DNA of 64,000 nt from Lacinutrix sp. MedPE-SW (GTDB lineage: Bacteria; Bacteroidota; Bacteroidia; Flavobacteriales; Flavobacteriaceae). The translations under genes were made by a program, and so were the position numbers. The DNA is taken from the NCBI RefSeq assembly GCF_001874145.1, contig NZ_MPCX01000001.1, positions 310,001 to 374,000 of the forward strand, read 5' to 3'. How positions within the stretch are numbered: position 1 is the first letter of the stretch; each line of letters opens with the position of its first letter. Shown piece by piece: positions 53,948-62,132 of this stretch. The notes under the pieces are model-generated. The model searched no databases, was not told where the DNA came from, and saw only the letters and a list, made by a program, of their open reading frames with translations.

Positions 53948-55348
53948 TTATACGTGTAAAGCACGATCATCTGTAGCTGCTAAAGCGGCTTCTTTTACTG
54001 CTTCAGCAAATGTTGGATGTGCGTGAGACATACGTGAAATATCTTCGGCACTAGCTCTAAACTCCATAGCTACTACTGCTTCTGCAATTAAATCTGCACA
54101 ACGTGCACCAACCATGTGTACTCCTAATACTTCATCTGTATTTTTGTCTGCAAGAATTTTTACAAAACCATCAATATCTCCACTTGCTCTAGCACGACCT
54201 AAAGCTCTAAATGGAAATTGTCCTACTTTATATTCTGCTCCAGCTTCTTTTAATTCTTCTTCGGTTTTACCAACTGCTGCAACTTCTGGCCATGTGTATA
54301 CTACACCTGGAATTAAGTTATAATCTATGTGTGGTTTTTGTCCTGCTAAAGTTTCGGCTACAAAGGTTCCTTCTTCTTCAGCTTTATGTGCTAACATTGC
54401 TCCTTTTACAACATCTCCTATTGCATAAATATTGCTAACGTTTGTTTGTAAATGTTCGTTTACTTCTATTTGGCCTCTTTCTGTAAGTTTTACTCCTGCT
54501 GCTTCAGCATTTAAACCCTCTGTAAAAGGTTTACGTCCTACAGATACTAAGCAGTAATCTCCTTTTACTTCTACAATTTCTCCTTTTTTGTTTTCGGCTT
54601 TTACAATAACTTCATCTCCATTGCGCTCTACAGATTGTACTTTGTGAGACACCATCATTTTAAATTTAGCCTTTTTAAAGACTTTATTTAATTCTTTAGA
54701 TAGAGAACCATCCATTGTTGGTAAAATTCTATCCATGTATTCTATTACAGTAACTTCTGCTCCTAATCGTTTATATACTTGACCAAGCTCTAAACCTATT
54801 ACGCCTCCACCAATAACAATCATGTGTTTTGGTATTTCTTTAAGTTTTAAAGCTTCGGTAGATGTAATTATTCGTTCTTTATCAAGTGTTATGAATGGTA
54901 AGTTTGAAGGTTTACTTCCTGTTGCAATAATGGTGTTTTTTGCTTCAATTTCTGTTGTTTTTTCTCCTTCAATTTTAATATGTGTAGCATCTATAAAACT
55001 ACCAACACCTGTAAATACATCGATGTTGTTTTTTTTCATTAAAAAATCTATACCTCCAGTTGTTTGGTCTACAACGGCTTGTTTACGACCAATCATTTTT
55101 TCTAAATTAACTTTAATTTCACCTGGAATTTCTATTCCATGCTCTTCAAAATGTTTAGTAGCTTCTTCGTAATGATGAGATGAACTTAGTAAGGCTTTAC
55201 TAGGTATACAACCTACATTAAGACAAGTACCTCCAAGTGTAGAATATTTTTCGATTATTGCAGTTTTCATACCTAGTTGTGCACAACGTATTGCTGCTAC
55301 ATATCCTCCAGGTCCTGAGCCTATTATGGCTACATCGTATTTACTCAT
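53948..55348 (-). CDS. lpdA: Dihydrolipoyl dehydrogenase
   Basis: A 466-residue flavoprotein disulfide reductase. The FAD motif is IIGSGPGGYVAAI (8-20), the redox disulfide is GGTCLNVGCIPSK (Cys42 and Cys47), and the NAD motif is IVIGGGVIGLELG. YAIGDVVKGAMLAHKAEEEG and the C-terminal HAHPTFAEAVKEA, containing the His-Glu dyad, complete the family set. It reoxidises dihydrolipoamide in 2-oxoacid dehydrogenase and glycine cleavage complexes. No E1 or E2 gene is nearby. Single gene with its own terminator. Confidence 0.96.
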   Translation of the reverse strand: MSKYDVAIIGSGPGGYVAAIRCAQLGMKTAIIEKYSTLGGTCLNVGCIPSKALLSSSHHYEEATKHFEEHGIEIPGEIKVNLEKMIGRKQAVVDQTTGGIDFLMKKNNIDVFTGVGSFIDATHIKIEGEKTTEIEAKNTIIATGSKPSNLPFITLDKERIITSTEALKLKEIPKHMIVIGGGVIGLELGQVYKRLGAEVTVIEYMDRILPTMDGSLSKELNKVFKKAKFKMMVSHKVQSVERNGDEVIVKAENKKGEIVEVKGDYCLVSVGRKPFTEGLNAEAAGVKLTERGQIEVNEHLQTNVSNIYAIGDVVKGAMLAHKAEEEGTFVAETLAGQKPHIDYNLIPGVVYTWPEVAAVGKTEEELKEAGAEYKVGQFPFRALGRARASGDIDGFVKILADKNTDEVLGVHMVGARCADLIAEAVVAMEFRASAEDISRMSHAHPTFAEAVKEAALAATDDRALHV

Positions 55349-55644
55349 AAGTAATATTTAGAATGAATTTTATCTTGTATTAAGACTATCTTATTGATTA
55401 TTATAGCAAAAATACAATTTTGTAATTTTATTTACGAATGTACAATGATGTATTTTTTACTAAAATAATGAGAGGCTTATTTTTTAAATTTACCGCAAAG
55501 AAAAAACAGCTCTATCTTTAAAAAAGAGTAATTCTCTTTTATTAGATTAGAACTGTTTTAGTATTAGAATTGATTAATAGCACTGTAAAAATCACTATTA
55601 TATTAAGTATACACAATACTCAATTTGAGTATTTTTTTAATTAG
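55349..55644. other. Intergenic region between lpdA and the PAS-LuxR gene
   Basis: About 296 AT-rich bases upstream of lpdA and downstream of the PAS-LuxR gene. Its only clear feature is the nested hairpin at 55500-55560. The lpdA promoter must lie between that hairpin and 55348 on the minus strand. No ORF is supported. Confidence 0.5.
55500..55560 (-). terminator. Nested (double) terminator-like hairpin
   Basis: On the minus strand an inner hairpin AAAAGAG-AATTA-CTCTTTT with a T-run lies inside an outer imperfect 11-bp stem, AAACAGTTCTA/TAGAGCTGTTT, which is followed by its own T-run. It lies downstream of the PAS-LuxR gene. Confidence 0.65.
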
Positions 55645-56415
55645 CTATAATAAAGTCATATCCATTTTTAACATACCTACTAATTCTCCAGTTGAAGATA
55701 TTTTTAATTTTTTTAAAATATTTCTTCGGTGTGTGTCTACCGTATGCGGACTTATATTTAGTTTTTCGGAAATTTCTTTACTAGTAAAATTTAGTATTAG
55801 TAGACGTATTACATCGCGTTCTCTATTGCTTATTCCTGCATGTAATAATTTTTGAGAAAAGTTATTATAATATACAGTTTCGTACTCATTTTTATTATTT
55901 AATAACTTTGCCGTTGCGGTTATTGGCAAGTTTAATTCAATATTTAAAACGGTATAATGCGCTAGACCAATTATAGGTTTCATTTCACTATCAAAAGCCA
56001 ATGGTGTAGTGTTTTGTATAATGTTTACGTACTTATCGCTAGCATTTTTTATTCTATAATTCCATGTATAATTAGCAAGTTCTCTTTTGTTTTCGGGTAT
56101 TTCGGCCAAAGTAAACTCCATTAAACTATTTAAAGCGCCTAACCAGATTTCTATGTCTTCTGGATGAATTCTACTCCAAAAGTATTTCATTCCTTTTACT
56201 TTTAAATCTGTAGCATCTAAACCTAAACAAGAGGTAAAGTTTTTGCTTATATATTCAAAAGTAAGCTCTTGGGTATTTGTTAAACAGAAAAAAGTAGAAC
56301 TGTATGGCAAATACGTATCTAGCTCAATAATTTTTTTAATATGTGTTTCTAGCGATGGTTTAGTGTAAGATTCAAAAATAGATTTATAAACCTCTTTTAT
56401 TTCTTGGTGTTTCAT
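55645..56415 (-). CDS. PAS-domain LuxR-type transcriptional regulator
   Basis: A 256-residue cytoplasmic regulator. The middle part (about 45-160) has a PAS-like fold (FEYISKNFTSCLGLDATDLKVKG, then WSRIHPEDIEIW, then YRIKNASDKYVNIIQNTTPL). The C-terminus is a LuxR/NarL helix-turn-helix at about 190-250 (RERDVIRLLILNFTSKEISE, LNISPHTVDTHRRNILKKL). There is no REC domain or phospho-acceptor Asp, so it should sense a ligand or redox state by the PAS domain. It lies 54 bases downstream of the CPBP gene and may be co-transcribed. Confidence 0.88.
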   Translation of the reverse strand: MKHQEIKEVYKSIFESYTKPSLETHIKKIIELDTYLPYSSTFFCLTNTQELTFEYISKNFTSCLGLDATDLKVKGMKYFWSRIHPEDIEIWLGALNSLMEFTLAEIPENKRELANYTWNYRIKNASDKYVNIIQNTTPLAFDSEMKPIIGLAHYTVLNIELNLPITATAKLLNNKNEYETVYYNNFSQKLLHAGISNRERDVIRLLILNFTSKEISEKLNISPHTVDTHRRNILKKLKISSTGELVGMLKMDMTLL

Positions 56416-56469
56416 TAATTAGTTGTTAATAGCGATACCAAAATAATAAAATTTAATTTTTAAAAAAAA

Positions 56470-57099
56470 TTAAGAAGGAAAACCTAGCATCTCTCCCATT
56501 CCAACGGTAAACAACCAACTACCATAAATAGCATGCTCTATTGAAACTAATAGTGTTGATTTGGTTTTATTATAAGTAAATGCAAATAATAAACCACCTA
56601 AAAAGGTTAATAAAATAACTAATGTATTTCTAAAAAAAATATGTGCTAGAGAAAATACAATGGCATTTATAAATATAAAAAGATGCTCGCTCTTAAATAG
56701 ATTTTTATAACGCTGAAAATAAAAAGTTCTATAAATTAACTCTTGAGGATATACCGAAAAAGCAGAGTACACAAACAGTATTACCAACCACAATAATGGT
56801 TTATTTAATACTACTTTAAATAAACTTGCTTGATTAGAAATTAAAACAAAAGTTATAGTTATTACTGCAATTAGTATAAGTTTAAAAAAAGTGGCTTTAA
56901 AAAAACGACTCCAATTTAAGTTAGCAGCAATTTTAAATTTATTTTTTTCAATTCTAAGTAAGTAATAAACTATATATATAAAACCTGTTATTGCAATTAT
57001 AGCTTTAATCCATAATGCAAAATCTATTGTAAAACTTATTGGAATTATTATGAAAATAATAAAAAACTCTATAAGCTTATAGATAGTAGATTGCATCAT
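56470..57099 (-). CDS. CPBP family intramembrane protease (second copy)
   Basis: A 209-residue membrane protein with about six spans. The catalytic motif appears as PQELIYRTFYFQRY (about 116-129), with the second motif in NAIVFSLAHIFFRN and a third near IEHAIYGSW. These fit the Abi/CAAX protease family, with RTFYF replacing the commoner RGxL-type variant. It follows the Lrp regulator by five bases and is likely in the same transcript, so it may belong to that regulon (inference). Confidence 0.85.
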   Translation of the reverse strand: MMQSTIYKLIEFFIIFIIIPISFTIDFALWIKAIIAITGFIYIVYYLLRIEKNKFKIAANLNWSRFFKATFFKLILIAVITITFVLISNQASLFKVVLNKPLLWLVILFVYSAFSVYPQELIYRTFYFQRYKNLFKSEHLFIFINAIVFSLAHIFFRNTLVILLTFLGGLLFAFTYNKTKSTLLVSIEHAIYGSWLFTVGMGEMLGFPS

Positions 57100-57104
57100 A
57101 TTTT

Positions 57105-57563
57105 CTAAACTGTTATTACGGTAGTATGTTTAACTTCATTAATCATAAACGTACTATGTGTACTACCAATATGATCTAGTTTTGTTAATTTATTTACCAT
57201 AAAATTACGAAAAGCCTTCATATCTTTTACTAATACTTTTAATAAATAATCGTAATCTCCACTAATATGGTAGCACTCCAAAACTTCTTCTAAATTAGTT
57301 ACATCTTTTTCAAATTTAAAAACATAATCTTGAGAATGTTTCACTAATTTAATGTTACAAAATGCTACAAAAGATTTTTGAACAACTTCTTTATTTATTA
57401 AAGTAACATATTTATTAATTACGCCATTGTTTTCAAGTTTTTTAATGCGCTCGTATACTGCAGTAACAGAGAGATTCAACTTATTAGAAAGTTCTTTATT
57501 TGTTTGCTTACTATCTTCTTGTAATAGTTTTATAAGCTTAGTATCTATAGCATCAAAAGTCAT
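57105..57563 (-). CDS. Lrp/AsnC family transcriptional regulator
   Basis: A 152-residue regulator. The N-terminal HTH is at about 5-50 (IDTKLIKLLQEDSKQTNKELS, then LNLSVTAVYERIKKLENNGVI). The C-terminal RAM domain follows (YVFKFEKDVTNLEEVLECYHISGDYDYLLKV...), with the GDYD ligand-sensing turn at about 103-106. It is divergent from the PLP enzyme at 57728. The classic Lrp arrangement suggests it controls that gene in response to an amino acid such as methionine (inference). Confidence 0.92.
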   Translation of the reverse strand: MTFDAIDTKLIKLLQEDSKQTNKELSNKLNLSVTAVYERIKKLENNGVINKYVTLINKEVVQKSFVAFCNIKLVKHSQDYVFKFEKDVTNLEEVLECYHISGDYDYLLKVLVKDMKAFRNFMVNKLTKLDHIGSTHSTFMINEVKHTTVITV

Positions 57564-57727
57564 TATCGAAAAATTTTCTGTTTACACATTTAATTTATTA
57601 TTTTTTCAGAATTTAAAACACTTAAATCAAAAATAAATAGATTTAAAGTCTAAAATTTAAACAATATATTGATTAATAATCTAAAATAAATGACTTTTAC
57701 TAAAAATTAAACTTAAAAAATTAAATT

Positions 57728-58942
57728 ATGGCTTTTAAACCTGCTAATAATATACAAGACTTACAATATTTTGGTGAGTTTGGTGGTGTTAATCCTTCAA
57801 TTTCAGACTCTTCAACATACACTTTTCTTTCTGCTAAAACCATGTTTGATACTTTTGAAGGTAATGCAGATGGTTGTTATTTATATTCAAGACATTCTAC
57901 GCCTTCAAATTTATATTTAGGAGAAGCGCTTGCTGCTATGGAAGGTACAGAAACAGCAAATGTAACAGCTTCTGGAATGGGTGCAATTACACCTGTTATT
58001 ATGCAGCTTTGTGGTGCTGGTGATCATGTTGTTTCTAGTAGAACGATTTACGGTGGCACTTACGCTTTTTTAAAAAACTTTGCACCGCGGTTTAATGTAT
58101 CTACATCGTTTGTAGATATTACAAAACTAGATGTTGTTGAAGCTGCAATTACGCCTCACACAAAAGTATTGTATTGCGAATCTGTTAGCAATCCATTATT
58201 AGAGGTTGCAGATATTGCTGGTTTAGCCAAATTAGCAAAACAATATAATTTAAAATTAGTGGTAGATAATACATTTTCACCTTTATCTATTTCTCCTGCA
58301 CAATTAGGTGCAGATGTTGTAATACATAGCTTAACTAAATTTATAAACGGATCGTCTGATACTGTTGGAGGCGTTATATGTGGTACTCAAGAATTTATTA
58401 ATGACCTAAGAAATGTAAACGATGGTGCTTGTATGTTATTAGGTTCTACTATGGATAGTCTCCGTGCAGCTTCAATTTTAAAAAACTTAAGAACATTACA
58501 CATTAGAATGCAGCAGCACAGTGTAAATGCTACTTATTTAGCTGAAAAATTTCAGGAACTTGGTTTAAAAACAGTGTATCCTGGTTTAGCATCACATCCA
58601 TCACACACGCTATTTAAAAACATGATGAATGATAAGTATGGCTTTGGTGGTATGCTAACTATAGATGTTGGTTCTTTAGATAAAGCCAACGCTTTAATGG
58701 AACTAATGCAAGAGAAAAACTTGGGCTACTTAGCTGTGAGTTTAGGCTTTTATAAAACCTTATTTTCTGCACCTGGAAGCTCAACATCTTCAGAAATTCC
58801 TGAAGAAGAACAAGCAGAAATGGGACTAAGCGATGGATTAATACGTTTTTCTATAGGTTTAGATGCCGATATTGAGCGCACTTTTAAACTAATGAAAGCC
58901 TGCATGATTGATTTAGAAATACTTAAGCCAGAATTGGTTTAA
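57728..58942 (+). CDS. Cys/Met metabolism PLP enzyme, probable methionine gamma-lyase
   Basis: A 404-residue PLP enzyme of the cystathionine gamma-synthase family. PLP-binding parts are SGMGAITPVI (about 78-87), VVDNTFSPL with the Asp that binds PLP N1 (about 178-186), and HSLTKFINGSSD with Lys at about residue 203. The roughly 400-residue length and the position beside a divergent Lrp gene fit a methionine gamma-lyase. Cystathionine gamma-synthase, O-acetylhomoserine sulfhydrylase and cystathionine beta-lyase cannot be excluded from motifs alone. Terminator follows at 58968. Confidence 0.9.
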   Translation: MAFKPANNIQDLQYFGEFGGVNPSISDSSTYTFLSAKTMFDTFEGNADGCYLYSRHSTPSNLYLGEALAAMEGTETANVTASGMGAITPVIMQLCGAGDHVVSSRTIYGGTYAFLKNFAPRFNVSTSFVDITKLDVVEAAITPHTKVLYCESVSNPLLEVADIAGLAKLAKQYNLKLVVDNTFSPLSISPAQLGADVVIHSLTKFINGSSDTVGGVICGTQEFINDLRNVNDGACMLLGSTMDSLRAASILKNLRTLHIRMQQHSVNATYLAEKFQELGLKTVYPGLASHPSHTLFKNMMNDKYGFGGMLTIDVGSLDKANALMELMQEKNLGYLAVSLGFYKTLFSAPGSSTSSEIPEEEQAEMGLSDGLIRFSIGLDADIERTFKLMKACMIDLEILKPELV

Positions 58943-58967
58943 AAAAATAAATCCCTAATTAAAAAAT

Positions 58968-58997
58968 AAAAGGTTTGATGTATTTCAAGCCTTTTTT
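58968..58997 (+). terminator. Intrinsic terminator downstream of the PLP enzyme gene
   Basis: Stem AAGGTTTGA/TCAAGCCTT (one G-U pair), six-base loop, six-T run. Confidence 0.8.
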
Positions 58998-59066
58998 CTA
59001 TTTGCATAACATCGTACAAAATCGTAACATTACATTCAAATAAAATTAAACTAATAGTAATACTAA

Positions 59067-60551
59067 ATGGAAAGCCAAAACATTAAACCATCAGTACCTC
59101 AAGACGAAAATATTATTGAAAACAAAGAACTAAATATTTGGGAAGCATTAATTCCTGTAATTGCATTAGTTATTATGTTATTTTATAATGTATTTTTCGT
59201 GTATGGAGATGATGCTTTAAGTGGAAGTAATCAATTTATACTACTTTTAGGAGCTGCAGTTGCAGCTGTTGTTGGCTTTTACAACAAGGTTTCTTATAAA
59301 CAAATGATAGATGAAGTTGCCGAGAATGTAAAATCTACCTCTGGCGCGCTATTAATTCTACTTATGGTTGGCGCTTTAGCAGGAACCTGGCTTATTAGTG
59401 GCATTATACCTACTATGATTTATTACGGATTACAAATTTTAAATCCCACTATATTTCTCGCAGCATCTGTAATAATTTGTGCTATAATTTCTATTGCAAC
59501 TGGTAGTTCCTGGACGACTTCTGCAACTGTTGGTATTGCATTAATTGGTATAGGCGAAACACTTGGCATATCTTTAGGTATGACAGCAGGAGCTGTTTTA
59601 TCTGGTGCATATTTTGGTGATAAAATGTCTCCACTTAGTGATACTACAAACCTTGCTCCTGCAATGGCTGGAGCAGATTTGTTCTCACACATTAAATACA
59701 TGGCATATACAACAGTGCCTACAATTACTGTAACTTTAATTGTTTTTATAGTTATTGGCTTAAATATAGATACTACAGGTACACCAGATATATCTGATAA
59801 GTTAAATGCTATAAACGGTGCATTTAATATTACTCCTTGGTTATTTATAGTTCCAATAGTTGTTATCTTTTTAATTATAAAAAAAACACCGCCATTAGTT
59901 GCCTTATTAGTGGGTACGCTATTAGGCGGAATTGCTGCAGTAATTGCTCAACCAGAAATAGTAACTACAATTGCTGGAGCAGAAAGTTTAACCTTTCAAT
60001 CTGCATATAAAGGTGTAATGAATGCTATGACTGTAGATGTTGCTGTAGAAACCTCTAGTACAGAATTAAACGATTTATTTTCTGCAGGTGGTATGTCTGG
60101 AATGCTTGGTACCATTTGGTTAATTATTTGTGCTATGGTATTTGGTGGCGTTATGGATGCTATTGGTGCATTATCTAGAATTAGTAGAGCATTATTAAGT
60201 TTAGCCTCTACAACCTTTGGTTTATTTGCAAGTACAGTAGCCAGTTGTTTAGCTTTAAATGTAACAGCATCAGACCAATATTTAGCATTAGTTGTACCTG
60301 GAAAAATGTTTAAAAAAGCATACGAAGAAAAAAACCTTGCTCCAGAAAATCTAAGTAGAACCTTAGAAGACTCAGGAACTGTAACCTCGGTATTAGTACC
60401 ATGGAATACTTGTGGTGCTTATCAATCTGGTGTTTTAGGTGTTCCGGTTGTAGACTATTTCTTCTTTGCTATATTTAATTGGTTAAGTCCGTTTATGACA
60501 CTTTTATTCGCTGCATTTTCAATTAAAATAAAAGAACTCTCTAAGAAATAA
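59067..60551 (+). CDS. nhaC: Na+/H+ antiporter NhaC family
   Basis: A 494-residue membrane protein with about 12 spans. It has family features such as GTWLISGIIPTMIYYGLQIL (about 110), SIATGSSWTTSATVGIALIGIG (about 146-168), GAYFGDKMSPLSDTTNLAP (about 185-203) and DSGTVTSVLVPWNTCGAYQSG (about 434-454). It most likely exports Na+ in exchange for H+, which suits a marine cell; some NhaC homologues exchange malate/lactate instead. Single gene between two terminators. Confidence 0.92.
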   Translation: MESQNIKPSVPQDENIIENKELNIWEALIPVIALVIMLFYNVFFVYGDDALSGSNQFILLLGAAVAAVVGFYNKVSYKQMIDEVAENVKSTSGALLILLMVGALAGTWLISGIIPTMIYYGLQILNPTIFLAASVIICAIISIATGSSWTTSATVGIALIGIGETLGISLGMTAGAVLSGAYFGDKMSPLSDTTNLAPAMAGADLFSHIKYMAYTTVPTITVTLIVFIVIGLNIDTTGTPDISDKLNAINGAFNITPWLFIVPIVVIFLIIKKTPPLVALLVGTLLGGIAAVIAQPEIVTTIAGAESLTFQSAYKGVMNAMTVDVAVETSSTELNDLFSAGGMSGMLGTIWLIICAMVFGGVMDAIGALSRISRALLSLASTTFGLFASTVASCLALNVTASDQYLALVVPGKMFKKAYEEKNLAPENLSRTLEDSGTVTSVLVPWNTCGAYQSGVLGVPVVDYFFFAIFNWLSPFMTLLFAAFSIKIKELSKK

Positions 60552-60594
60552 CTTAAAACTATTCCTTTTTAAATTTTCAATAGTAAAAATTTAT

Positions 60595-60633
60595 AGCCCA
60601 ATAAGATTTAAAAATTTTATTGGGCTTGTTTTT
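60595..60633 (+). terminator. Intrinsic terminator downstream of nhaC
   Basis: Perfect ten-base stem AGCCCAATAA/TTATTGGGCT followed by TG and a T-run. The T-run overlaps the -33 region of the peroxiredoxin promoter candidate. Confidence 0.8.
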
Positions 60634-60655
60634 TTAAAGTTGTACAGTACTTTTG
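60626..60655 (+). promoter_or_regulatory. Promoter of the peroxiredoxin operon
   Basis: TTG at 60626-60628, a 19-base spacer, then TACTTTTG (60648-60655), which matches the Bacteroidota -33/-7 consensus TTG-N19-TAnnTTTG. It lies 40 bases before the peroxiredoxin ATG. It is the best-spaced promoter I found in the window. Confidence 0.6.
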
Positions 60656-60694
60656 CGCACTTAAAATATAAACACAAACTTTAAAAATTTACAA

Positions 60695-61339
60695 ATGGCA
60701 ATAGTAGGAAAACAATTTCCAGATTTAACAGTAGACGCAATGAACGAAATGGGTGATACCTTTAAATTAAACGTTCTTGAAGAAGCAAAAAATAATAAAA
60801 AGAAAGTAGTATTATTTTGGTACCCAAAAGATTTTACTTTTGTTTGCCCAACAGAATTACATGCTTTTGAAGCTGCAAAAGAAGAATTTGCAAAAAGAAA
60901 TACAATTGTAATTGGTGCCTCTTGTGATACTCCAGAAGTACACTTCGCTTGGTTAAATACACCAAAAGATAATGGTGGAATAGAAGGTGTAACATACCCA
61001 ATATTAGCAGATTCTAACCGTAACCTTGCTTCTACTTTAGGGATTTTAGATATTACTAACGAAAAATACAACGAAGAAACTGGTGTTGTAACTGTAGAAG
61101 GTGATAACGTAACTTATAGAGCAACTTACGTAATTGATGAAGATGGTATTGTACAACACGAAGGTGTAAACAACATGCCAATTGGTAGAAACGTAAACGA
61201 ATTTTTACGTATTATCGATGCTTTAACTCACGTACAAGAAAAAGGTGAAGTTTGTCCTGCAAACTGGGAAGAAGGAAAAGACGCAATGAGCGCAAATAGA
61301 TTAGGTACTGCAGAGTATTTAGCAAACCACGTAAACTAA
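60695..61339 (+). CDS. 2-Cys peroxiredoxin
   Basis: A 214-residue AhpC/Prx1-type peroxiredoxin. The peroxidatic Cys51 is in DFTFVCPTE, and the resolving Cys187 is in GEVCPANW, both typical of the AhpC/TSA class. It reduces hydrogen peroxide and organic peroxides and is recycled by thioredoxin. The thioredoxin gene starts just six bases after its stop. Together with the small protein at 61730 they form a probable operon under the promoter at 60626. Confidence 0.94.
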   Translation: MAIVGKQFPDLTVDAMNEMGDTFKLNVLEEAKNNKKKVVLFWYPKDFTFVCPTELHAFEAAKEEFAKRNTIVIGASCDTPEVHFAWLNTPKDNGGIEGVTYPILADSNRNLASTLGILDITNEKYNEETGVVTVEGDNVTYRATYVIDEDGIVQHEGVNNMPIGRNVNEFLRIIDALTHVQEKGEVCPANWEEGKDAMSANRLGTAEYLANHVN

Positions 61340-61345
61340 GCAATT

Positions 61346-61654
61346 ATGGTTCAAGAATTAAGTCAAGATAATTTAAACGAAATTATTGCAAGTAACGATA
61401 CTGTTGTTGTGCAATATTCTGCAACTTGGTGTGGTAACTGTCGTATTATGAAACCAAAAGTTAAGAAATTAGCTGGTGAGTTAGAAAATATAACATTTGT
61501 TATAGCAGATGCAGAAAAATTTCCAGAATCAAGACAATTAGCAACTGTAGATAATCTACCAACATTTGCAACTTTTAAAGGTGGAAAATTTGTAAACCAA
61601 ACACAGACTAACAAATTTGACGTTTTAAAAGACTTAGTAAACGAAGTAGCTTAA
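61346..61654 (+). CDS. Thioredoxin-family protein (CGNC active site)
   Basis: A 102-residue single thioredoxin domain with the non-canonical redox motif WCGNC (Cys29, Cys32) in place of WCGPC. The cis-Pro motif is NLPTFATFKGG. The motif difference should shift its redox potential, and the location six bases behind the peroxiredoxin gene marks it as that enzyme's probable reductant (inference). A cytoplasmic protein. An 11-bp hairpin follows at 61673, before the next gene. Confidence 0.9.
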   Translation: MVQELSQDNLNEIIASNDTVVVQYSATWCGNCRIMKPKVKKLAGELENITFVIADAEKFPESRQLATVDNLPTFATFKGGKFVNQTQTNKFDVLKDLVNEVA

Positions 61655-61672
61655 AAATAACACTTGGTTAAG

Positions 61673-61701
61673 CGCAGTTTAAATGCAAGATTTAAACTGC
61701 G
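61673..61701 (+). repeat. Perfect 11-bp hairpin between thioredoxin and the next gene
   Basis: CGCAGTTTAAA/TTTAAACTGCG around a seven-base loop (TGCAAGA). No T-run follows, so it is not a standard terminator; it could be a processing site or an mRNA stabiliser. Confidence 0.6.
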
Positions 61702-61729
61702 TAAAACCTAATAAAGAAAAAATTTATCA

Positions 61730-61987
61730 ATGAAATTACCTGTAATAAAACACTTAGCTCAATTTATAGAAGATAACGACGAAGATTACGTTAATGAAAC
61801 TATAGAAACACTTGAAGCTTTAACCGAAGTACCATCACTAAAAGATGAAGAACTTGACGTTATTGGAGAATTAATCTCTAATATGTATGGTGCTATTGAA
61901 GTTAATAAAATGATTAAAGATGGTACACCTAAAAAAGAGGCTGTAAATAACTTTATGAAACGTGTTTTAGGTTCTATTGATAAGTAA
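61730..61987 (+). CDS. Small acidic protein of the peroxiredoxin-thioredoxin cluster (DUF6952-like)
   Basis: An 85-residue, helical, acidic protein (KLPVIKHLAQFIEDNDEDYV, then an ALTEVPSLKDEELDVIGELI core, then a basic end MKRVLGSIDK). I recall it as the DUF6952 family, found next to thioredoxin and peroxiredoxin genes in this phylum, but I am not certain of the number. Function unknown; a partner or chaperone for the redox pair is plausible. A terminator closes the cluster at 62015. Confidence 0.8.
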   Translation: MKLPVIKHLAQFIEDNDEDYVNETIETLEALTEVPSLKDEELDVIGELISNMYGAIEVNKMIKDGTPKKEAVNNFMKRVLGSIDK

Positions 61988-62014
61988 ACCTAAGAAAAAG
62001 AAAAATTCATTATT

Positions 62015-62047
62015 AAAACCACTTTGCTCTAGCAAGGTGGTTTTTTT
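62015..62047 (+). terminator. Intrinsic terminator of the peroxiredoxin cluster
   Basis: Stem ACCACTTTGC/GCAAGGTGGT (one G-U pair), four-base loop, seven-T run. Confidence 0.85.
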
Positions 62048-62132
62048 ATAACCAATCAACTGGTTAACCAATTTTCATTTAACTTAGATACTTTATAAAA
62101 CGAATTAATTGCAATTAATCTTTAAACTAAAA

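Noticed and set aside
54822-55172. Long open frame on the plus strand inside lpdA
   Set aside because: It is the mirror of a certain lpdA coding region and has no family features.
55645-56415. PAS-LuxR protein as the response regulator of the array kinase
   Set aside because: It has no REC domain or phosphoacceptor Asp and lies 20 kb away.
60661-61071. Minus-strand open frame of 136 codons inside the peroxiredoxin gene
   Set aside because: Antisense to a well-supported enzyme gene; Ser/Phe/Ala-rich composition fits a shadow.
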